From: Gemmatimonadota bacterium
GTDB lineage: Bacteria > Latescibacterota > UBA2968 > UBA8231
Assembly: GCA_018660835.1 (NCBI GenBank)
Contig: JABJJN010000071.1
Coordinates: 1-43,266 of the forward strand
Length of the DNA: 43,266 nt
Direction of reading: 5' to 3'
Shown: positions 15,579-23,249 of the stretch, in pieces
How the letters are laid out: the number at the start of each line of letters is the position of its first letter
Position numbering within the stretch: the stretch's first letter is position 1
Notes under the pieces: model-generated
Told to the model about the DNA's origin: nothing
The model's input: the letters and a program-made list of their open reading frames with translations, nothing else
The model's database searches: none
Translations under genes and position numbers: made by a program

Positions 15579-17723
15579 CTATTCCCCAGCACTTTGATCA
15601 TCGAAGCGCAGACGAACTGGCTGCGGCGTTCGCTCGCGCACCGGGATCAAGCCCTGCGCCGTAGACAGCACCGTGATAGGCGCCGTCAGTGTCGTCTCCT
15701 CTCCCATCAGGAAGTTGAGCAGATACTGATCGATCTTACGGTATTTCAGCGCCGCCTTCACATGCAACGTGTCACCGACCAGGGGAACTTGCATGACGAA
15801 GGATTCCATCGGTTTGATCACTTCTTGCTGCGCGACATCCGCGGGCAACTCGACACCGGGACAGGCGAAGGTGTATTCCGCCTGATCAGCGAATCCCGGA
15901 AAAAGCGAACGTTTGAATCGTACACCGACCATCTCCCACAAGTTGTGGCGATCGATGAGATTGCCATACTGATCGACGGCCTCCGCCTTGAAGATGAAGG
16001 AACCGGGCTCGATGAATCTGGCTTCGTCGACGACACCGGACTGAAATACGACGTCACCCGCGTCATCCGTCACCTCTATCTCGACCCAGGCCTGGATGAT
16101 ATCAAGAGGACCTGTGGGAAAGTCGTGCCCCGCCTTGTTGTTGGTAATGCGCACGGCCAGATCAACCTGTTCATCGGGATGGGCCGCCTCAGGCAGCACA
16201 AGTTCGATAGGAATCGCCGGCCCCTCGCTCCACTTGTCGCCAATCTCGGGGATATCGATCTCTCCCCGCATCCAAGCCTCCGTTAGTGCCACGTGTTCTT
16301 CGGCGCCGGGTAGTTCCAGCAACGTCGGGATAAACTGATTGGCACCGAGGAACCGATGCGATCGGTGGGCGCCGTCATCGGCGGACCGATTGTAATCACC
16401 TTCATCACCTGAAGCGGGCTCTCGCGAAGCGGTCATGAGTGGCATGTGACATTCGCGACACTCGATCGTATCTGTCGGATCACCGGGATGATTCCAGCGA
16501 CTCTTGCGCCAGTTGTCATACTGATTCTGCAATTGTACCCAGCCCACCTGATTGATCTCAGCGTCGATGAACTGCTTGTGGCAGGCAGCACAGAATTCGG
16601 GACTCTTAAACAGGCGATGACTCAGAGACTCCGTATGCTGCCACGGATAGGAGCGAATGAGGAAGTCCCGCGTCCATCGTGCGCCATCGCCCGCGCCCTC
16701 CTGCACAGCCACTTCGTAGGCGTATCGTGTTGGTTGCTCAAGCGTATAGTTGGCATTGCCCTTCACATCCGTTTCCTGGATGGAGTGACAGGAAATGCAG
16801 GAGATGCCCTCCTGGTAACCACGCAATTCGGTCAGATGCGGCGTGAAGAGATTCTTGGTGCCCGAGAACAGGGAGATCGGATCATGACATCCGCCGCAAT
16901 AGCGCGTCGAGGCCGCCCCATTCTGTTGCGCCATCACCTCCTGCACCTTTTGGAAGGCCGGATCCATCGCAGCCCAGCGATGGGCTGAGACCTCCCATTC
17001 GGCGACGATCTCTTCATGGCAACCGGATGTACCGCAGGACATCGACCCCGCCAATGAACGCGGATCATAGGCACCGCCCGAAGCCGTAGTTGCCAGACTT
17101 GGTGCGAAGGGTCGCTCCTCGCCGTAGCTGAGGTCATAGTCTGCGGGGAAGGCGTTCACCATCTGCTCGGGTTCGTAGGCCCAGACACATGCTGCGACAG
17201 CCAGCAGTCCTGCCGCACAAAACACGACACAGCCGGCGATCCAGCGACGTTGGGCGGCGATCAGTGGCGCCAACAGATCTGCCCCCCACACGCGCAGCAT
17301 CAAAGTCACCACGTGTGGAACAAGAGCTGCGAGCAAAACGAAGGTGCTTATTGTGTGCAGCAGGTCCCAGACATAACCGATCCGTGTACCGAACAGAGAT
17401 TGGATCGTCAGCACCACGCCCGTCAGAACACAGATCTTCGCCGCCACGAGGCCGATATAGCCGGTGAGCTTCACGTGTGTCCACCCCGCATCACGGTAGT
17501 TGGACCAATGGCGGAACTGGTAGATGACGAAGGGCAGAAGGAACAGGCAGCCCACGACCGTATGGACGATCACGGCGAACTGCGGCGCCAAGCTGAAGGG
17601 GAGAAACAGGATGAGCAGACCGGAGATGGTTTCGAACAGGAGCCAGCCAGCGACGAGGATCGCCAGTGGCGCTCGCCACGCGGTGGTGCGCTCACCAAGA
17701 TTGCTTGTAATAGACGCTGACAT
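15579..17723 (-). CDS. Fusion of cytochrome b-like membrane domain and c-type multiheme domain, 714 aa
   Basis: Five membrane helices occupy roughly the first 200 residues. Helices two and four carry histidines on the same face (VHTVVG, FRHW; LLHTIS, VPHVV), as in diheme b-type quinol-oxidising anchors. The exported domain has one CX4CH (CGTSGCH) and four CXXCH motifs (CGGCH, CISCH, CAACH, CRECH), arranged like cytochrome c554-type proteins, then a beta-rich tail with no heme. It probably takes electrons from quinol to a periplasmic substrate or carrier; reduction of a nitrogen oxide is an inference from the operon. The start has AAGGAG upstream. It heads the seven-gene operon. Confidence 0.85.
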   Translation of the reverse strand: MSASITSNLGERTTAWRAPLAILVAGWLLFETISGLLILFLPFSLAPQFAVIVHTVVGCLFLLPFVIYQFRHWSNYRDAGWTHVKLTGYIGLVAAKICVLTGVVLTIQSLFGTRIGYVWDLLHTISTFVLLAALVPHVVTLMLRVWGADLLAPLIAAQRRWIAGCVVFCAAGLLAVAACVWAYEPEQMVNAFPADYDLSYGEERPFAPSLATTASGGAYDPRSLAGSMSCGTSGCHEEIVAEWEVSAHRWAAMDPAFQKVQEVMAQQNGAASTRYCGGCHDPISLFSGTKNLFTPHLTELRGYQEGISCISCHSIQETDVKGNANYTLEQPTRYAYEVAVQEGAGDGARWTRDFLIRSYPWQHTESLSHRLFKSPEFCAACHKQFIDAEINQVGWVQLQNQYDNWRKSRWNHPGDPTDTIECRECHMPLMTASREPASGDEGDYNRSADDGAHRSHRFLGANQFIPTLLELPGAEEHVALTEAWMRGEIDIPEIGDKWSEGPAIPIELVLPEAAHPDEQVDLAVRITNNKAGHDFPTGPLDIIQAWVEIEVTDDAGDVVFQSGVVDEARFIEPGSFIFKAEAVDQYGNLIDRHNLWEMVGVRFKRSLFPGFADQAEYTFACPGVELPADVAQQEVIKPMESFVMQVPLVGDTLHVKAALKYRKIDQYLLNFLMGEETTLTAPITVLSTAQGLIPVRERTPQPVRLRFDDQSAGE

Positions 17724-17739
17724 GGTCGCTCCTTCTTAA

Positions 17740-17757
17740 TCGGACAATAATGTCCGA
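17740..17757. promoter_or_regulatory. Operator palindrome before the seven-gene operon
   Basis: TCGGACA-ATAA-TGTCCGA has perfect seven-base arms. It overlaps the last base of the predicted -10 and the transcription start of the operon promoter and ends 17 bp before the start codon at 17723, an ideal place for a repressor. The length and spacing suit an Rrf2 dimer, and an Rrf2 gene is the fifth gene of this operon. No second copy was found in other intergenic regions. Confidence 0.65.
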
Positions 17758-17785
17758 ATATCAGGTGCCGTCAACAGAGCGTCAA
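17757..17785 (-). promoter_or_regulatory. Sigma-70-type promoter of the seven-gene operon
   Basis: On the reverse strand TTGACG (17785-17780) and GATATT (17762-17757) are separated by 17 bases. The -35 matches five of six and the -10 four of six positions of the housekeeping consensus. Transcription would start inside the palindrome at 17740-17757. Confidence 0.5.
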
Positions 17786-17798
17786 GATGCGCGACTTC

Positions 17799-18854
17799 TC
17801 AAGGATCAGGACGTTGCCTTGTCTGTTGCAACACCAGACAGGTGAGAGCAAACACGAGAACACCCCCCACCTGATGTAATGAGGCGAGCCATATGGGCAC
17901 ATTCGTCAGAATGGTGGCAATACCCAGCACAATCTGCAGAACGAGCATGTGCAGAAGTGCCATGGCCGCCGTGCGCAGGATGGGCGAACCACCCTGACGC
18001 CGTATGTGGACGAACAACGCTGTTGCCAGGGCCATCACGAGAAAGGCAAACCAGCGGTGCTCGAAGTGAATGGTCAGTGGATTGGTCACCAGATTCGCGA
18101 GCCAGGGATCGTCAACACCCATACCACCCGGGATCAATCGGTTGTGCATGAGTGGAAACGTGTCGGACGCATGTCCGGCGCGATAACCGGCAACGAGGGC
18201 CCCCAGAAGAATCTGTACGATCACCGCCGCCATCGTGCCATGGGCCAGCATTCGCAGGCGAGGCTGAATCAGCCCTGGCTGTGGTGGCCACCGACGCTGA
18301 AAGATGAGGGTCAGGCACCAGGCAAGCAGCCCAAGAGCCAGAGCCAGATGCAGAGCGAGCCTGTAGGGACTGACCTTGGGATCGTCTACAAGGCCGCTCT
18401 TGACCATAAGCCAGCCCATGACGCCCTGCGCCAGAAATAGCAGGCCAATGCCAACCACATGTGGTCGCAGGGAGAGGGGAAATCGGCGCCGCACCAGACC
18501 GACCAGCAGCGGCACGGCCACGACAAACCCAACGACACGGCCGAGGATTCGGTGCACAAACTCTGGCCAGTAAATCGCCTGGAACTCGCCCAGACTCATA
18601 CCCGTGTTGACCGTCTGATACTCTGGTGTCTGCTGATACGCAGCGAACTCAACCTGCCACTGCTGCGCTGATAAGGGCGGCAGAATCCCCGCGACGGGCC
18701 GCCAGTCTGTCATCGACAACCCTGAGTGAGTCAGGCGCACAATGCCGCCGACGGCGATCATCAACAGACATGCCGCGGCGACGAGCCACAACCAGCGAAG
18801 CAGCCAGGCGGGTTCTCCTGGGTGCGCGGGATCTGGGTGCGCGAGATCTGGCAC
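17799..18854 (-). CDS. ctaA: Heme A synthase (COX15/CtaA family)
   Basis: It oxidises heme O to heme A for aa3-type cytochrome oxidases, in the cytoplasmic membrane. Eight helices are visible in 351 residues, in two similar halves. Conserved signatures include GGIVRLTHSGLSMTDWRPV, PEFVHRILGR in the first half, HLALALGLLAW, and the second-half heme ligands IHFEHRWFAF and ASLHQVGGV. No paired cysteines lie in the extracellular loops, so it is the COX15-like type. The GTG start lies 12 bp behind hemN, making a hemN-ctaA operon. It implies a heme-A oxidase elsewhere in the genome. Confidence 0.93.
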   Translation of the reverse strand: MPDLAHPDPAHPGEPAWLLRWLWLVAAACLLMIAVGGIVRLTHSGLSMTDWRPVAGILPPLSAQQWQVEFAAYQQTPEYQTVNTGMSLGEFQAIYWPEFVHRILGRVVGFVVAVPLLVGLVRRRFPLSLRPHVVGIGLLFLAQGVMGWLMVKSGLVDDPKVSPYRLALHLALALGLLAWCLTLIFQRRWPPQPGLIQPRLRMLAHGTMAAVIVQILLGALVAGYRAGHASDTFPLMHNRLIPGGMGVDDPWLANLVTNPLTIHFEHRWFAFLVMALATALFVHIRRQGGSPILRTAAMALLHMLVLQIVLGIATILTNVPIWLASLHQVGGVLVFALTCLVLQQTRQRPDP

Positions 18855-18866
18855 GCGAGCGAGCCC

Positions 18867-20279
18867 TTACACCGTGCGCGAGAAAGTCGGCTTGTCGCGT
18901 GTCTTCTCCCGCAGATAGCGATCGAAAGGCATACAGACATTGCGCACGAACAGTTGCCCTTGTTCGGTCACTTCAATCGCCGACTGCGTGATGTTGACGA
19001 AGCCATCCTGAACCGGCCCAGCTTCCAATTCGGCCAGTTCAACAGCGAAGGTTGCAGCGAAGTCGATGCCAAAACGTGTTTCCACATCGGTGCGATCGAG
19101 ATAGAGATTGCACATCAGTTCGAGGATGACGTGCTTGCGCAGACGATCGTCTGCAGAGGTGCCGTAGCCTCTTTCCACAGGAAGTTTTGCCGCATCGATG
19201 TCAGCATAGTACGTGCTCAGCTTCTTCTGATTCTGGATATAAGCGCCTGCAGCCTCACCGATGGCAGAAATACCAAGACCAAGCATGGTCGCCGATCGCT
19301 GCACGGTGTAACCCATGAAATTTCGATGCAGCTTGCGCTCATCCAGAGCCCGTGCCAATTCATCTTCTGGCAAGGCGAAGTGATCCATGCCGAGCATATC
19401 GTAACCGGCATCGCAGAAGGCACGGATCGCACTCGCCAACAGGGCAAATTTCTCATCCCGCTGCGGCAGCAGCGCTTCATCGATGCGTTTCTGATTGCCT
19501 CGGATCCAGGGCACATGGGCATAGGAGTAGACGGCGAGTCGATCCGGTCGCAGTTCGATCACCGCATCCAGTGTCCGCTGGAACGATTCCGGTGTCTGTC
19601 CGGGTAGACCGTAGATCAGATCGATGTTGATCGATTCGATCCCAACGTCGCGACAGTAGGCGTACATCTCACGCGTCTCTTGCTCGGTCTGATGACGTCC
19701 GATCGCTTCCTGGACATCGGCGTCAAAGTCTTGTACGCCGAGGCTGACGCGGTTGAATCCGAGATTCACGAGGGTGTCGATATGTTGCGTTGTCGTCACG
19801 CGCGGGTCGATTTCGATCGCCACTTCCGCACCCGGCTGGATATCGAAGTGGCTCTCGACCACCTCCTGCAGATGCACCATCTGCTCCGGCGTCAGATAGG
19901 TCGGTGTGCCACCACCCCAATGATATTGAACCACCTTTGGACGGTGTTTCAATGTCGCAGCGACGAGTCCGATCTCCTTCTCCAGATAGGTCAGATACTT
20001 GGCGGCGACTTCCTCGTGGTGGGTGGCGATCACATGGCAGCCACAGAAATGGCAGCGGTGCTCGCAGAAAGGCACGTGGATGTAAAGAGAAATCTCATCA
20101 TCGGCGGAAAGTGCCTGCAGGCGCTGCACGTAGTCGTCACCACAGAAATCCTCTGAGAATTCAACGGCCGTCGGATAGGATGTGTATCGAGGTCCCGGTC
20201 GATCGTAACGCGCCAGCAATTGGGCGTCGAGGTTGGCTCGAGGGGGGGCAGTCGTCATGGCGTCGATCGCTCTCTTCAT
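18867..20279 (-). CDS. hemN: Oxygen-independent coproporphyrinogen III dehydrogenase
   Basis: A radical-SAM enzyme that converts coproporphyrinogen III to protoporphyrinogen IX without oxygen. The cluster motif HVPFCEHRCHFCGCH (C-x3-C-x2-C) lies near residue 70, after RYTSYPTAVEF, the HemN-specific N-terminus. The glycine-rich WGGGTPTYL and IEIDPR follow. The length of about 470 matches true HemN rather than HemW. The start is ATG 20279 or the internal ATG at 20258; the longer frame to 20357 is excluded because a sigma-54 promoter at 20328-20343 lies inside it. Neither start has a strong ribosome-binding site. Control by sigma-54 fits a need for heme when cytochromes are made under anoxia. 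Confidence 0.93.
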   Translation of the reverse strand: MKRAIDAMTTAPPRANLDAQLLARYDRPGPRYTSYPTAVEFSEDFCGDDYVQRLQALSADDEISLYIHVPFCEHRCHFCGCHVIATHHEEVAAKYLTYLEKEIGLVAATLKHRPKVVQYHWGGGTPTYLTPEQMVHLQEVVESHFDIQPGAEVAIEIDPRVTTTQHIDTLVNLGFNRVSLGVQDFDADVQEAIGRHQTEQETREMYAYCRDVGIESINIDLIYGLPGQTPESFQRTLDAVIELRPDRLAVYSYAHVPWIRGNQKRIDEALLPQRDEKFALLASAIRAFCDAGYDMLGMDHFALPEDELARALDERKLHRNFMGYTVQRSATMLGLGISAIGEAAGAYIQNQKKLSTYYADIDAAKLPVERGYGTSADDRLRKHVILELMCNLYLDRTDVETRFGIDFAATFAVELAELEAGPVQDGFVNITQSAIEVTEQGQLFVRNVCMPFDRYLREKTRDKPTFSRTV

Positions 20280-20327
20280 GTCAGCGTTTTCGGGAGGCAC
20301 GATGATTTGATCTCGTCTACGACAAGA

Positions 20328-20343
20328 GGCAATGATCGTGCCA
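20328..20343 (-). promoter_or_regulatory. Sigma-54 promoter of hemN-ctaA
   Basis: The reverse strand reads TGGCACG-ATCA-TTGCC, a perfect match at the -24 element and nearly so at -12, with the ten-base GG-GC spacing. Transcription would start near 20318, 39 nt before ATG 20279. The palindrome at 20449-20461 is centred about 125.5 bp upstream of the -12 GC, twelve turns. Confidence 0.72.
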
Positions 20344-20448
20344 CGACTTGGGGGCAACCATGACAGAGAATCTCGTAATTGAACCGCCTGCCGTCACCTT
20401 TGCTTGTCACTGATCCACCCGTAGTGCCACTGGCCCTGTGACCCGTCT

Positions 20449-20461
20449 GCCCCAGTGGGAC
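20449..20461. promoter_or_regulatory. Putative enhancer-binding-protein site C, shared by two divergent promoters
   Basis: GCCCCAGTGGGAC matches sites A and B. It lies about 106.5 bp from the -12 of the usp promoter and about 125.5 bp from that of hemN, ten and twelve turns. A weaker relative, GTGCCACTGGCCC, lies at 20424-20436. The 325-bp stretch 20280-20604 holds only these sites, the two promoters and leaders. Confidence 0.6.
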
Positions 20462-20547
20462 CTCAGCGTCCCTTTCTATGAGGCTTTGAAGTCTCCTATC
20501 GATGCCACCAACAGACCCCGCCCAGATGGCTCCGCCGCAGTTGGATG

Positions 20548-20563
20548 TGGCAGGTGATTTGCT
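20548..20563 (+). promoter_or_regulatory. Sigma-54 promoter of usp and the DHOD-like gene
   Basis: TGGCAGG-TGAT-TTGCT matches the -24/-12 consensus with one mismatch (A to G after GGCA) and correct ten-base spacing. Transcription would start near 20574, about 31 nt before the ATG at 20605. Confidence 0.7.
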
Positions 20564-20604
20564 CGACCGAAGGTGTAACCCCCGATGGCATAGGAGATGG
20601 TGAC

Positions 20605-21087
20605 ATGATCCAGATCCAGCGCATCCTCGTTCCCGTCGATCTGAGCGAATACGCCGAGCATGCCCTGCCTTACGCGCGTGAGTTGGCTGCCAGCTATGGT
20701 GCAACCCTGCACCTGTTGCACGTCATCGATGCCCAGTGGGTGGCGACGACCGGCGTCGTCGCTTTCCCCGAATATGGCAGCAGTGTCCTCGAGCGACTCG
20801 AGAAAGATGGCGAGAAGGGACTCCAGCAACTGGCCGAAACCATCGGCGCGACGGACGCCACCCTCGACACGGTGAAGGTTGTGACCCGTCTGCGCGTGGG
20901 ATCACCGCACGTGCAGATCGTCCAGCACGCGCGCGATGAGGAGATTGACCTCATCGTGTTAGCCACGCACGGACATGGCGGACTGAAGCACGCGCTCATC
21001 GGCAGCGTCGCTGAGAAGATCGTTCAAATGGCCCCCTGCCCTGTTCTGACGGTAAAGCATCCGGAGCACGAATTCGTCATGCCCTAG
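20605..21087 (+). CDS. Universal stress protein (UspA family)
   Basis: A single 160-residue Usp domain: IQRILVPVDLSEYAEHALPY at the start and the nucleotide-binding ATHGHGGLKHALIGSVAEKI near the end, the G-x2-G-x9-G(S) pattern of ATP-binding members. AGGAG lies eight bases before ATG 20605, which decides this start over an earlier ATG at 20545 that would sit inside the sigma-54 promoter. Cytoplasmic stress or starvation role. It lies 72 bp ahead of the DHOD-like gene and shares its promoter. Confidence 0.92.
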   Translation: MIQIQRILVPVDLSEYAEHALPYARELAASYGATLHLLHVIDAQWVATTGVVAFPEYGSSVLERLEKDGEKGLQQLAETIGATDATLDTVKVVTRLRVGSPHVQIVQHARDEEIDLIVLATHGHGGLKHALIGSVAEKIVQMAPCPVLTVKHPEHEFVMP

Positions 21088-21159
21088 GACCTCATTGGCC
21101 CCAGCCCTGGCCACCTGTCCGATGGTCATTGCTCTCGAGCCTCGTAGAAGGAGTCCCTC

Positions 21160-22140
21160 GTGGATCTACAGACCGACTATCTGGGCTTGTCTCTGCGCAA
21201 CCCACTAGTGGCGTCCGCCTCTCCCCTGTCGCGAGACGTGCATCAGGTCCGCCAAATGGAAGACGCGGGACTGGCGGCGGTGGTCATGTTCTCCCTCTTC
21301 GAAGAAGAGATCCATCACGGCGAGTTGACAACTGCGCATTATCGTCGACCCGAGGACAGCGACGTCATGGATTATTTCCCCGATCATGCTCAGTTCGAGA
21401 CGGGGCCCGACGCGTACCTGGCGCACATCGAGAAATTGAAAGAAGCCGTCGACATACCCATCATCGGCAGCCTCAATGGGGCAACCCCGGGAGGCTGGAC
21501 GGAACACGCTCGGCAGATGGAAGCGGTCGGTGCCGACGCCATTGAATTGAACCTCTACCATCTGCCCACAGATCCGGAAGAGACGGGAGAGGACGTCGAG
21601 GACCGCTACCTCGACATTCTGGCTGAAATCCGCTCGGCGATCGATATACCCGTCGCGGTCAAACTGGGTCCGTACTTCAGTGCGATGGCCAACATGGCCC
21701 ACCGTCTCGATCAAGCGGGCGCCGATGGACTGGTCCTGTTCAATCGTTTCTACCAGCCTGACATCGACCTGGATCGCAACGAGCCGTATCCGCACGTGGT
21801 CCTCTCCACACCCTTCGATCTACGTCTGCCCCTGCGTTGGATCGCCATCCTGCATGGTCGCGTAAAGGCCCATCTCGCGCATACGGGTGGAATACATGAC
21901 CACGAGGCCGTGATCAAGGCCGTCATGGTCGGCGCACAGGTCACGATGATGGCGTCGGCCCTGATGGAACGCGGCATCGATCACGCGCACGCCGTGCTGT
22001 GGCAGATGGAGCAATGGCTGGAGGCGCATCAGATCAGCAGCATCACGGAACTACGGGGTCGACTCAGCCAGATTCGCTGCGATGATCCAAGTGCCTTCGA
22101 GCGTGCCAACTATATCAAGGCCCTTGAGACATACAGCTGA
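21160..22140 (+). CDS. Dihydroorotate dehydrogenase-like flavoprotein
   Basis: The 326-residue TIM barrel has DHOD family features: LGLSLRNPLVASASPLSRDV at the start (substrate/FMN region), IIGSLNGATPGGWTEHARQM, IELNLYH and VAVKLGPYFS (FMN-binding Lys), and HTGGIHDHEAVIKAVMVGAQ (phosphate site). The family called DHOD-like is often encoded beside nifJ-type PFOR genes, as here, and its substrate is not firmly known; pyrimidine synthesis is not implied because no other pyr genes are nearby. GTG 21160 has AAGGAG at good spacing. A GC-rich hairpin at 22246-22261 follows. Confidence 0.85.
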   Translation: MDLQTDYLGLSLRNPLVASASPLSRDVHQVRQMEDAGLAAVVMFSLFEEEIHHGELTTAHYRRPEDSDVMDYFPDHAQFETGPDAYLAHIEKLKEAVDIPIIGSLNGATPGGWTEHARQMEAVGADAIELNLYHLPTDPEETGEDVEDRYLDILAEIRSAIDIPVAVKLGPYFSAMANMAHRLDQAGADGLVLFNRFYQPDIDLDRNEPYPHVVLSTPFDLRLPLRWIAILHGRVKAHLAHTGGIHDHEAVIKAVMVGAQVTMMASALMERGIDHAHAVLWQMEQWLEAHQISSITELRGRLSQIRCDDPSAFERANYIKALETYS

Positions 22141-22170
22141 GACGTACGCTGCACGAGGCGAGGCACGGAA

Positions 22171-22183
22171 AGCTCACTGGGAC
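22171..22183. promoter_or_regulatory. Putative enhancer-binding-protein site D
   Basis: AGCTCACTGGGAC matches GCCCCACTGGGAC at ten of thirteen positions; the right half is perfect. It is centred about 105.5 bp, ten turns, upstream of the -12 GC of the Rnf operon promoter, the same geometry as sites B and C. Confidence 0.5.
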
Positions 22184-22245
22184 ATGCATGGCACGATGCG
22201 AGCCATCTGCGGGCGGCTGCAATCAGAGCAAAGCCCTTCAAATGA

Positions 22246-22261
22246 CCGGGGTTGACCCCGG
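22246..22261. terminator. GC-rich hairpin between the DHOD-like gene and the Rnf promoter
   Basis: CCGGGG-TTGA-CCCCGG is a perfect six-base stem followed by GTTTTG. It may end the usp-DHOD transcript. It also lies just upstream of the -24 element, so it might instead affect promoter activity. Confidence 0.4.
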
Positions 22262-22268
22262 GTTTTGA

Positions 22269-22284
22269 TGGCATGCCGCTTGCA
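22269..22284 (+). promoter_or_regulatory. Sigma-54 promoter of the Rnf/PFOR/cytochrome operon
   Basis: TGGCATG-CCGC-TTGCA matches the -24/-12 consensus with one mismatch and correct spacing. The start would be near 22295, giving a leader of about 54 nt before rnfB. No housekeeping promoter is evident in the 208-bp gap, so the operon may depend on sigma-54. Confidence 0.75.
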
Positions 22285-22348
22285 CTCTCCAGGACAATGA
22301 ACCCCTGCTGACTTCTCTCTCACCCGTGCACCGGAGTCGCGACAGTCC

Positions 22349-23212
22349 ATGATCGTGCTCACCTCGGTCCTCACACTTGGCGGTATCAGCCTCGCTCTGG
22401 CGATGGTGCTGGTTGTCATCAACCGCAAGCTCTACGTCGATGAGGATCCACGCATCGACGTCGTAGAGGATCTGCTGCCCGGCAGCAACTGCGGCGCCTG
22501 TGGCCTGCCAGGTTGTCGCGCGCTGTCTGAGGCGCTCGTTGGTGGCGACGCACTCCCAGGAAAGTGCACCGTGAGCAGCGACGAGGGACGACATGAGATC
22601 GCCACCTACCTCGGCGTCGATGTGGGCACCCAGGAGAAGGTCATCGCTCGACTCGCCTGCGCTGGTGGCATCAATGTGTCACGCGCTCGCGCTCACTACC
22701 AGGGTCTGGACACGTGTCGGGCAGCGGCGATGGTCGGCGGTGGCGGCAAGAGTTGCACCTGGGGTTGTCTGGGCCTGAGTGACTGCGCCGATGTGTGCGA
22801 TTTCGACGCCATTCACATGAGTCCCCATCATCTGCCCGTCGTCGATCCTGACCGTTGCACCGCCTGTGGCGACTGTGTCGACGTGTGTCCGAAGGATCTG
22901 TTTCAACTACACGCGGTGAGCCATCGCCTGTGGGTCGCCTGTCGGTCTCTGGCCGCGGGTGATGAGGTACTCGACGACTGCGAAGTCGCCTGCACGACAT
23001 GCGGACGCTGCGCCATGGATGCACCTGGTGTGGTCGAGATCGTCGACAATCTGCCCGTCGTCGACTATGACACAAGCCACGAAAGAGCCCGGATCGCCAT
23101 CGAACGCTGCCCGACGGGGGCCATCGTTTGGCTCTCAGATGCGGGCACTGAAAAAGGACGTGACGCGCAAAAGGTATTGCGCAAGCGACCGCTACCAGCG
23201 GTCGCCACCTGA
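22349..23212 (+). CDS. rnfB: Rnf complex subunit B (polyferredoxin)
   Basis: RnfB receives electrons from ferredoxin and passes them into the membrane-bound Rnf complex. One N-terminal membrane helix (ISLALAMVLVVINRKLYV) precedes the four-cysteine motif LLPGSNCGACGLPGC with a later Cys, then two 4Fe-4S motifs (CTWGCLGLSDCADVC and CTACGDCVDVCP) and a further Cys-rich stretch (CEVACTTCGRC). The 287-residue length is typical for the long bacterial type. Its place at the head of the operon differs from the usual rnfCDGEAB order. The ATG at 22349 is chosen by homology of the start; GGAG lies rather far upstream. Confidence 0.94.
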   Translation: MIVLTSVLTLGGISLALAMVLVVINRKLYVDEDPRIDVVEDLLPGSNCGACGLPGCRALSEALVGGDALPGKCTVSSDEGRHEIATYLGVDVGTQEKVIARLACAGGINVSRARAHYQGLDTCRAAAMVGGGGKSCTWGCLGLSDCADVCDFDAIHMSPHHLPVVDPDRCTACGDCVDVCPKDLFQLHAVSHRLWVACRSLAAGDEVLDDCEVACTTCGRCAMDAPGVVEIVDNLPVVDYDTSHERARIAIERCPTGAIVWLSDAGTEKGRDAQKVLRKRPLPAVAT

Positions 23213-23249
23213 TGACAGAAACCCCGGTTGGAAAGAGATAGAACGCGCC

